Source: Chloroflexota bacterium | GTDB lineage: Bacteria; Chloroflexota; Dormibacteria; Dormibacterales; Dormibacteraceae | DNA: 8,626 nucleotides | Assembly (NCBI GenBank): GCA_005880345.1 | Contig: VBGE01000050.1 | Span: forward strand, 1-8,626 | Direction of reading: 5' to 3' | In this document: piece after piece, positions 1 through 5,392 of the stretch | Position numbering within the stretch: the stretch's first letter is position 1 | How the letters are laid out: every line of letters begins with the position of its first letter | Program-made: the position numbers and the translations under genes | Notes under the pieces: generated by a model | Database searches by the model: none | What the model saw: the letters and a program-made list of their open reading frames with translations, nothing else | Told to the model about the DNA's origin: nothing

Positions 1-957
1 ATCTATTTGTTCCGTCACGCGGTCGATGCCGCCGGCGAATCCCACACCAGGGGTCGAGGGCCAGCCTTCAGCTTCCGCGAGGCCGTCGTACCGGCCGCCC
101 GCCACGAGGGCATCTTGCTGTCCGGTCGCGCCGCCGGGGTAGAACTCGAAAACGGTCCGGGTGTAGTAGTCGAGACCACGGACCAGGTATGGGTTCACCT
201 CGTGTTCGATCTGGGCCGCCTCGAGCAGCCGCTTGACCATCGCCCAGTGGGCGGCACATTCCTCACACAGGTGATCGTTGATCTTCGGCGCGCTTTGCTT
301 GAACTGTTGCTCATGCGGAACTTTCGAGTCCAGGAGTCGGAGCGGGTTGCGTTCCAGCCGAAGCTGTGAGTCACCGCCAAGCTGCGATTGGAGGGGTCTG
401 TAGTACTCCTTCAACTTCTCCAGGTAGGCGGGACGGCAGCGGCTGTCACCGATGCTGTTGACCTCGAGCCTCAGGTCCTGCAAGCCGACCTCGGTCAGCC
501 ACTCCTGCGCGAGCTCGATCACCTCGGCATCGAATCCTGGGCTTCCGCCGCCGATCACCTCGACGTCGAACTGGTAGAACTGCCGGTACCGTCCTTGCTG
601 CGGCTTGTCGTAGCGGAACATCGGCCCAATCAAATAAAGACGCGAGGGCTTGGGGCCCTGGTTCAGGCCGTTTTCGAAGTACGCCCGAACCACGCCGGCA
701 GTGGCTTCAGGGCGCAGCGCCAGGTTTTGCGTGCCGCGCTTTTCGAATCGATAAAGCTCCTTCGACACGGCATCGGTGTCGGCTCCAATCCGCTCGATCA
801 ACTCGGCCTGTTCGATCAAGGGCGTGATGATCTCCTCATAGCCATATCTCGTCGCGGTTTCCTCCGCCGCCCTCTGGGCCGCTCGCCATCGCGGCAGGTC
901 GGCGGGCAGGATGTCATGGACTCCTCGGGCAGCTTTGATCGGCTCGGAGCGGGGCAT
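1..957 (-). CDS. hisS: Histidyl-tRNA synthetase, 3' end outside the window
   Basis: Class II aminoacyl-tRNA synthetase that activates histidine with ATP and charges tRNA-His in the cytoplasm. Reading the minus strand from an ATG at 957 gives 319 uninterrupted codons to the window edge; the family is usually about 420 residues, so roughly the last 100, mainly the anticodon-binding domain, are missing. The N-terminus has the typical RGVHDILP (residues 11-18). LRPEATAGVVRAY lies at 81-93 and motif 2, FRYDKPQQGRYRQF, at 114-127. The two histidine-specific signatures are LVRGLDYYTRTVFEF at 258-272 and AGGRYDGL at 286-293. A CEEC pair at 231-234 sits in the insertion. I chose ATG 957 because it precedes the RGVHDILP block by only ten residues and lies 10 bases behind a good -10 box; there is no clear Shine-Dalgarno sequence. 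It is a housekeeping gene with no functional link to the pilus genes. The identification is essentially certain. Confidence 0.97.
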   Translation of the reverse strand, partial: MPRSEPIKAARGVHDILPADLPRWRAAQRAAEETATRYGYEEIITPLIEQAELIERIGADTDAVSKELYRFEKRGTQNLALRPEATAGVVRAYFENGLNQGPKPSRLYLIGPMFRYDKPQQGRYRQFYQFDVEVIGGGSPGFDAEVIELAQEWLTEVGLQDLRLEVNSIGDSRCRPAYLEKLKEYYRPLQSQLGGDSQLRLERNPLRLLDSKVPHEQQFKQSAPKINDHLCEECAAHWAMVKRLLEAAQIEHEVNPYLVRGLDYYTRTVFEFYPGGATGQQDALVAGGRYDGLAEAEGWPSTPGVGFAGGIDRVTEQID

Positions 958-967
958 GAGGGTTTCG

Positions 968-996
968 ATTGTAAGAATCCATGCTTCGGCAGTTAA
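968..996 (-). promoter_or_regulatory. Promoter of hisS
   Basis: On the minus strand TTAACT (996-991) and TACAAT (973-968) are separated by exactly 17 bases. They match the sigma-70-type consensus at 4/6 and 5/6 positions. The hisS ATG at 957 follows the -10 box after 10 bases, so a transcript starting about 7 bases downstream would carry a leader of only a few bases. This is consistent with the lack of a Shine-Dalgarno sequence. The start site itself is inferred. Confidence 0.55.
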
Positions 997-999
997 AAT
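994..999 (+). promoter_or_regulatory. -10 box of the small membrane protein gene
   Basis: TAAAAT at 994-999 fits the TAnnnT consensus and is one of the few AT-rich spots in the area. The ATG at 1009 follows after 9 bases, which implies a leaderless or nearly leaderless mRNA. TTGTAA at 969-974 could serve as a -35 box, but the 19-base spacer is long. The box overlaps the -35 box of the divergent hisS promoter at 991-996, so the two promoters probably compete for polymerase. Confidence 0.45.
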
Positions 1000-1008
1000 G
1001 CCGCGCCG

Positions 1009-1344
1009 ATGACCACCGCCTACGTGCAGCTGATTTCTTTGATCCTCGCCTCGCTGGCGCTGCTCATGGGCGCCTACCTGCTGATCATCGGCAAGCGCCC
1101 CTGGCGCGGAGGTGAGAGCACCGAGGTCGCTCCGAGAGTGCGGTTGCTCGGGCTGAGCTACATCCTGGTGTTCGGCGCCGCGATGGTGCAGATCATCACG
1201 CAGCCGACCGGGTCCAATGCGGTCGCGCTGGGCGGGCTGATGGTGCTCGGCGGGATGATCGTGATCATCGTCGTGTACCTCGAAGCGAGGGCGTCGCGGC
1301 GCTCGTCACATGAGGATCGTCTGGACAACCGGCTGCGGAGTTGA
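1009..1344 (+). CDS. Small three-helix membrane protein of unknown function
   Basis: A 111-residue protein I cannot assign to a named family. It has three hydrophobic stretches that look like membrane helices: about residues 5-27, 46-63 and 71-90. A basic, tryptophan-containing loop (GKRPWRGG, 28-35) lies between helices 1 and 2, and a short charged tail rich in Arg, Ser, Asp and Glu (93-111) follows helix 3. The positive charge at 29-33 and in the tail suggests both face the cytoplasm. The ATG at 1009 is preceded by a -10 box at 994-999 and no Shine-Dalgarno sequence, which suits a leaderless message. It is divergent from hisS and convergent with the hybrid kinase gene, so it is probably a single-gene transcript and not part of the pilus operon. 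Codon use is GC-rich like its neighbours, which supports it being real. Confidence 0.75.
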   Translation: MTTAYVQLISLILASLALLMGAYLLIIGKRPWRGGESTEVAPRVRLLGLSYILVFGAAMVQIITQPTGSNAVALGGLMVLGGMIVIIVVYLEARASRRSSHEDRLDNRLRS

Positions 1345-1356
1345 TGGGGACTTAAG

Positions 1357-1392
1357 CCCCTCTCCCTGGCCCTCTCCCCGGGCGGGGAGAGG
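1357..1392. repeat. GC-rich palindromic element, possible bidirectional terminator
   Basis: In the gap between two convergent genes, CCTCTCCCC (1371-1379) and GGGGAGAGG (1384-1392) form a perfect 9-bp stem with a four-base loop. CCCCTCTCCC at 1357-1366 is a second, near-identical copy of the left arm, so an alternative stem can form with the same right arm. Neither strand shows a U-tract immediately after the hairpin, so it is not a textbook intrinsic terminator. Its place between convergent stop codons (1344 and 1396) still fits a transcription barrier or mRNA 3'-end stabiliser. The CCCTCTCCC/GGGAGAGGG theme resembles dispersed palindromic repeats I know from many GC-rich genomes; whether it is repeated in this genome cannot be seen here. 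Confidence 0.6.
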
Positions 1393-1395
1393 AAA

Positions 1396-3009
1396 TTAGA
1401 GGCCGGCTCTCTCGCGGTTCGTCCGGTAGCCGGCGGCGCCTTTCAAGGCTTCCGTCAGGTCCTCCAGGTGGACCGGCTTGCTCATGTAGTCGTCGAAGCC
1501 GGCGCGCAGGCAGCGCTCCTGATCCCCTGGCCCGGCCATCGCGGTGAGGGCGATGAGGCGAGGCCGGTTGCCTCGCGGCCAGCGGCGGCAGATGGCCTCA
1601 GCGGCAACGAGCCCATCCATCTCTGGCATGAGCACGTCCATCAGGACCGCGTCATACGGCTGCTGCGCGACGGCGGCCACGGCCTCGCGACCGTTCGAGA
1701 CCACATCGACGGCGTGGCCCAGCTTGCCCACGAGCCGTTTGAGAAGGTTCTGATTGAGCGAGTTGTCGTCGGCGATCAAGACACGCAGCGAGCCGGGCGC
1801 GGCCTCCTGCGCCGTGGACGGCAGTGCGCCGCGACCCCCGACCTGGGTCATCACGTCATGCAGCGTGCGTGGAGCGACGGGCTTGGTCAGGGTGGCCTGG
1901 ATCACGCCGCTGTCGGCGGCCGCCGCTTCCGCAGCGCCGGGCATGGCGGACGCGATGAGCACGATTGGCATCTGGTCAGGCCTCCGCATCTTGCGGAGAG
2001 ATTCCGAGATCGCCAGACCGTCGATGGCCGGAGGGCGGTGCTCGATGAGCGCGATGTCGAAGGGGCGTCCCACCTGCAGCGCACCGCCGACTTCTTCGGG
2101 CGTGGCGGCCGTGGCGTTCGCGCCCCATTGCTCCACCTGCAGCGTGAGGACCCGCTTCTCGATCGGATCGGCGGCGATGACCAGCACTCGCATGGCCTCC
2201 AGGGTCAGCTTCGTCGTGGCGACCGACCCGGGCAACGGCTCGGCAAGAATCGTGAAGTTGAAGGTCGTTCCCGCGTCAGGCCCCGCCTCCACCCCACCCT
2301 GCTCGACGCGCAAGTCGCCATCCATCAAGCCGACGAGCTGCTTGGTGGTGCGCAGGCTCAAGACGGCGAGGCGGTCGCCCGGCTCGAGCCGGTCATAAGG
2401 ACCTGTCACTCCTTCGATGGCCCCGCGCAGGATTCGTGCCGGCACTCCGCGGCCCGTATCGCGGATCTTGAAGTGGAGCGCGACGAGCCCGCCCCGGTCC
2501 TCCGAGCTCAGCTCCACGCTGATGCCGCCGCGGTACGTCCTCTCCACCGCGCCGTGCAGCAGCGTGAGAACTATCTGCTCGATCCTCCGTGAGTCACCGA
2601 TGACCACGCTGGGCACGTCGGCCGCAGCATCAAAGGAAATGTCGAGGCCCTTCGAGCGCGCGGCTCCGGAGACCAGGGCCAGACAGCTCTCCACCGCGGA
2701 CCTGATGTCGAGGGGATGCAGCGCCAGCTCGAACTCTCCACTCTCGATGGTTGCCGAGTCGAGCCACTCGTCGATGATCCGCGCCACCTGCTCGGCGCCG
2801 GTCTCGACGATGGCGGCCAGCTCGCGCTCCTCGCTCGTCTCCGCACCGGTGGCGAGCAGGCCCGCGGCGCCGACCACGGCGTTGAGCTGGTTGCGGAGCT
2901 GATGGCCGAGGTCGGCCAGCACGTCGGCATCGACATGCACGACATGCTCCGGATGGCCGTCTGCGCTATCCCCCTTGGGTGGCGCTCCGAACTCGCGAAA
3001 CTCGCCCAT
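1396..3009 (-). CDS. Hybrid histidine kinase with two receiver domains; kinase core and first receiver degenerate
   Basis: A 537-residue soluble protein with no membrane helix. Residues about 28-95 are a HisKA-like dimerisation helix pair with phospho-acceptor H36 in GHQLRNQLNAVVG, where Gln replaces the usual acidic residue after His. Residues about 100-256 are an HATPase_c fold: the G1 box DTGRGVP (184-190) and a final GTTFNF (247-252) are present. The N-box stretch (144-158) has Thr149 and Gly153 where Asn is expected, and the GTGLGL box is replaced by GDRLAVLSL (211-219). Receiver 1 (about 273-391) has AAD in place of the DD pair (279-281) and Glu323 at the phosphorylation site. Receiver 2 (about 408-526) is complete: D414, D415, D458, T489, K511. 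The ATG shares its A with the cpaF stop (TGATG at 3011-3007), so the two are coupled. Family assignment is firm; loss of kinase activity is inference. Confidence 0.9.
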   Translation of the reverse strand: MGEFREFGAPPKGDSADGHPEHVVHVDADVLADLGHQLRNQLNAVVGAAGLLATGAETSEERELAAIVETGAEQVARIIDEWLDSATIESGEFELALHPLDIRSAVESCLALVSGAARSKGLDISFDAAADVPSVVIGDSRRIEQIVLTLLHGAVERTYRGGISVELSSEDRGGLVALHFKIRDTGRGVPARILRGAIEGVTGPYDRLEPGDRLAVLSLRTTKQLVGLMDGDLRVEQGGVEAGPDAGTTFNFTILAEPLPGSVATTKLTLEAMRVLVIAADPIEKRVLTLQVEQWGANATAATPEEVGGALQVGRPFDIALIEHRPPAIDGLAISESLRKMRRPDQMPIVLIASAMPGAAEAAAADSGVIQATLTKPVAPRTLHDVMTQVGGRGALPSTAQEAAPGSLRVLIADDNSLNQNLLKRLVGKLGHAVDVVSNGREAVAAVAQQPYDAVLMDVLMPEMDGLVAAEAICRRWPRGNRPRLIALTAMAGPGDQERCLRAGFDDYMSKPVHLEDLTEALKGAAGYRTNRERAGL

Positions 3010-4520
3010 CAGTACAGCTGCTCCGGTGCCGGCTGCTCGGTCGGCGTGAACATGGACGCCGGCAGCTCCACCCCGTCGCTCTGGAAGTGAGCCTGAAAAT
3101 TGGAGGGCTGACCCGTGGCGGTGTGATAGCCGACCGCTCGTCCATCGGGTGTGACCCCGACCTGGCGGAAGTTGAAGATCTCCTGCATCGCGATCTCGCC
3201 GTCCACGACGCCAAGCATCTCGGCGACGCTCACGATCTTTCGAGCTCCACCGCGCAATCTCTCGGTCTGTACCACGACGTTGATCGCCGACGCGATCTGC
3301 CCGCGGATCGCCCGCGAAGGCAGCTCCGTGCCCGCGAGCAGCACAAGGGTTTCCAGGCGCGTCATCGCATCGTGTGCGTTGTTCGCGTGCAGCGTGCTCA
3401 TGGACCCGTCGTGGCCGGTGTTCATCGCCTGCAGCATGTCGAGCGCCTCGCCACCGCGGACCTCACCGACGATGATGCGGTCAGGGCGCATGCGCAGGGC
3501 GTTGCGGACCAGGTCGCGAATGGCGATCTGGCCGTGGCCCTCGACGTTGGCCGGCTTGGACTCGAGGCTGATGACGTGCACCTGGCGCAGGCGCAGCTCG
3601 GCCGCATCCTCGCAGGTCACGATGCGCTCGTTCGCGGGGATGAAGGCGGAGAGGACGTTGAGCAGGGTCGTCTTGCCTGAGCCGGTGCCGCCCGACACGA
3701 TCACGTTGAGCCGCGTCTTCACCGCCGCGTCGAGGTATTCGAGGATGGCCTCGCTTGAACCGCCGCTGGCGACGATGCGCTCAGGCGTCAGGATCTCGCG
3801 GCCGAACTTTCGAATGGTCAGGCACGGCCCGTAGATGGCCACGGGCGGGATGACGACGTTGACGCGGGAGCCGTCCTTGAGGCGGGCATCGCACATCGGC
3901 TCCGACTCGTCGACGCGGCGCCCGATGGTCGAGACGATGCGGTCGATCACGCGGCGCAGGCTCGCCTCATCCTCGAACGCAAGGTTGGTCAGCTCGATGC
4001 GCCCGCGGCGCTCGACGAAGATCTGCTCTGGGCGGTTGACCATGATCTCAGTGATGTCGGGATCGCGAAGCGGCGCCTCGAGCGGACCGAGGCCGATGAC
4101 CTCGTCGAACAGCACCTCGACGAGGCGCTCGCGGTCGTCGGCGGTGACCAGGGCGGCCGGCGGCTTGGCCCGGAAGTGCTCTTCCGTCAGCTGCATGAGC
4201 AGGCGGCGGATGCCGGCCCGATTGGTGATGTCGATCGCCGCGGCGTGGCGCCGGAGCAGGTCGGCGTGGATCTCCGCCTTGGCTGCGGCGAGCCCCGGGC
4301 TCAGAGCACCCTGGGCGTCGGCGGCCCTCGACACTTCGACGACGTTCTGCGGCGCCGTCGGATTTTCTCGCGGCACGGCGCGACGCTCGACCGGCGCGAT
4401 GTTGGCCACGCCGTCTCCGGCCACTTGTGGCGGCGCGGCCGGGGCTTCCACCGGGATCGCCGGCTGCGTCGCGGTGGGGGTTTGCTGGTAGCGGCGGTCG
4501 AACCGCTCCGAAAGCTTCAC
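3009..4520 (-). CDS. cpaF: Tad/Flp pilus motor ATPase, CpaF/TadA family
   Basis: Secretion-superfamily (GspE/VirB11-like) hexameric ATPase that drives Flp pilus assembly from the cytoplasmic face of the inner membrane. The 503-residue protein has a Pro/Ala-rich, probably disordered N-terminus (about 14-75), a CpaF-type N-terminal domain (about 85-265, with GLGPLEAPLRDPDITEIMVN at 143-162), Walker A GGTGSGKTT (277-285), an Asp box CEDAAEL (303-309), a Walker B region around RIIVGEVRGGEALD (348-361) and the His box STLHAN (375-380). All catalytic motifs look intact. Translation starts at a GTG (4520-4518) that overlaps the upstream TGA as GTGA; no Shine-Dalgarno sequence is visible, so it probably relies on coupling. 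The downstream gene starts on its stop codon. It is the middle gene of a three-gene operon and the clearest evidence that this is a Tad locus. Confidence 0.95.
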   Translation of the reverse strand: MKLSERFDRRYQQTPTATQPAIPVEAPAAPPQVAGDGVANIAPVERRAVPRENPTAPQNVVEVSRAADAQGALSPGLAAAKAEIHADLLRRHAAAIDITNRAGIRRLLMQLTEEHFRAKPPAALVTADDRERLVEVLFDEVIGLGPLEAPLRDPDITEIMVNRPEQIFVERRGRIELTNLAFEDEASLRRVIDRIVSTIGRRVDESEPMCDARLKDGSRVNVVIPPVAIYGPCLTIRKFGREILTPERIVASGGSSEAILEYLDAAVKTRLNVIVSGGTGSGKTTLLNVLSAFIPANERIVTCEDAAELRLRQVHVISLESKPANVEGHGQIAIRDLVRNALRMRPDRIIVGEVRGGEALDMLQAMNTGHDGSMSTLHANNAHDAMTRLETLVLLAGTELPSRAIRGQIASAINVVVQTERLRGGARKIVSVAEMLGVVDGEIAMQEIFNFRQVGVTPDGRAVGYHTATGQPSNFQAHFQSDGVELPASMFTPTEQPAPEQLY

Positions 4521-5353
4521 CGGCCGACCGCCCGCTTGACCAGCCGGCGATACGCCCTGTCCGCCCCCGTCTTGATCACCGCGTCGGGGTCGCCGAGCGC
4601 CAGGCGGTGCAGGCCGTCCGCCGCTGAGCGGTCGCCGATGGTGGCAAGCGCCGTGCAGGCGGCGAGGCGCACGGGTCCAGGCCAGCGCCGGTCGTGCGCG
4701 ATGCCGAGCAGGGGCGAGACCCGAAGGACGTCACGCCGGAGGCCGCAGGCCAGCACGGTGGCCACCGCCGCCTTCTCGCTCGCCGGCTGGCGCATCAGCG
4801 CCTCGATGTCGATGTCCGAGGCCGCCCGTGACAGGGCGATGGCGAGGCGGTAGAGGGGAATCCGTCCGGCGCCGGCCATCAGCAGGTCGACCGAGCGGCG
4901 GCCGCCCAGCCGGGAGAGGGCACGCACGGCCGCGTCCCGGACGCCGGGGTCGGGATCGTCCAGCAGGTCGCCGATCCAGAGGACCGAATCGGTCATCCGG
5001 GCGGCAGAGCAAACCCGGGCCGCGGCCGCCCTCAGCGTGGGGTTCGGGCTGGCCAGTGAATCGATGAGGCCGTCGTACAAGCTGGAGCGCCGGAACAGCT
5101 CCTGGACCATCCAGTGACCGATGACCCCAACCCCGGGCCGCCCGACCGCTTCCTGGATCACCCCGGCCACCGGGACGGCGTCGGACAGCAGCTCGGGCAC
5201 CGAAACGTTAAGGACCGCCGACTTCTCCCCGGCCAGCGCGGTATTAAGCACCCGGTCAACGCGGCCGGCCACCTTGGACCGGCCGGCTCCCCTGGGAAGG
5301 GCCTGCGTAGCCGGACGTGTGTTTGAGCCATTGCTGCGATGCGGGGCTTCCAT
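4517..5353 (-). CDS. HEAT-like alpha-helical repeat protein upstream of cpaF
   Basis: A 278-residue protein, mostly Ala/Leu/Arg-rich helices. Pairs of helices with the HEAT/PBS-lyase-like signature of Asp-Pro-Asp turns followed by VRxAAxxAL can be seen at about 94-118 (ASPNPTLRAAAARV), 125-150 (DDPDPGVRDAAVRALSRLG), 222-240 (GPVRLAACTALATIG) and 244-268. Residues 1-45 are basic and polar and probably disordered. There is no signal peptide, membrane helix or catalytic motif, so a cytoplasmic scaffold or adaptor role is likely. It is the first gene of the minus-strand operon and its TGA overlaps the GTG of cpaF by four bases, implying the two products are made together. I suggest it binds the motor ATPase or couples it to a regulator; that is inference from position. 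ATG 5353 lies 16 bases behind a -10 box. Confidence 0.8.
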   Translation of the reverse strand: MEAPHRSNGSNTRPATQALPRGAGRSKVAGRVDRVLNTALAGEKSAVLNVSVPELLSDAVPVAGVIQEAVGRPGVGVIGHWMVQELFRRSSLYDGLIDSLASPNPTLRAAAARVCSAARMTDSVLWIGDLLDDPDPGVRDAAVRALSRLGGRRSVDLLMAGAGRIPLYRLAIALSRAASDIDIEALMRQPASEKAAVATVLACGLRRDVLRVSPLLGIAHDRRWPGPVRLAACTALATIGDRSAADGLHRLALGDPDAVIKTGADRAYRRLVKRAVGR

Positions 5354-5365
5354 CTGGGGGGCGGT

Positions 5366-5374
5366 TGCTACAGT
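5366..5374 (+). promoter_or_regulatory. Extended -10 box for the cpaE-tadE-tadG operon
   Basis: TGCTACAGT (5366-5374) fits the extended -10 pattern TGnTAnnnT, which can work without a -35 box; no good -35 box is seen around 5345-5352. The proposed TTG start at 5384 follows after 9 bases, the same spacing as between the -10 box and ATG of the gene at 1009. This suggests a leaderless or near-leaderless message. Confidence 0.5.
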
Positions 5375-5375
5375 A
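5370..5375 (-). promoter_or_regulatory. -10 box for the HEAT-cpaF-kinase operon
   Basis: TACTGT on the minus strand (5375-5370) matches TAnnnT. A start about 7 bases downstream, near 5363, would leave a leader of about 10 bases before the ATG at 5353, without a Shine-Dalgarno sequence. No convincing -35 box is visible. The element is offset by one base from the plus-strand -10 box, so both read the same near-palindrome TACAGTA. Confidence 0.4.
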
Positions 5376-5377
5376 TC

Positions 5378-5392
5378 GGCGTTTTGAACGCC
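5378..5392. repeat. 15-base inverted repeat at the start of the cpaE-like gene
   Basis: GGCGTT-TTG-AACGCC is a perfect 6-bp inverted repeat with a three-base centre. The centre is the proposed TTG start codon (5384-5386). It lies 3 bases downstream of the shared -10 element, a position where a bound protein would block plus-strand transcription; as RNA the same bases form a tight hairpin at the 5' end of the message. Either role is inference. Confidence 0.5.

Noticed and set aside
388..996. Plus-strand open frame of 202 codons over hisS
   Set aside because: It is antisense to hisS, whose motifs on the minus strand are unmistakable. Long opposite-strand frames are expected in GC-rich coding DNA, and the translation shows no family signature.
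1346..1360. GGGG-ACTTAAG-CCCC as a separate terminator
   Set aside because: Only a 4-bp stem with a 7-base loop and no U-tract; too weak compared with the 9-bp hairpin immediately downstream.
1468..2592. Plus-strand open frame of 374 codons over the hybrid kinase
   Set aside because: It is antisense to clear receiver and HATPase motifs, is rich in Arg/His/Ala as typical for a shadow frame, and has no promoter or recognisable domain.
2979..3680. Plus-strand open frame of 233 codons over cpaF
   Set aside because: It lies opposite the Walker B, His box and C-terminal part of cpaF; low-complexity Arg/His/Asp composition and no domain.
5339..5383. ATG at 5339 as start of the cpaE-like gene
   Set aside because: It would overlap the divergent HEAT gene by 15 bases, lies upstream of the only plausible plus-strand -10 box, and the added 15 residues are Gly-rich and domain-free.
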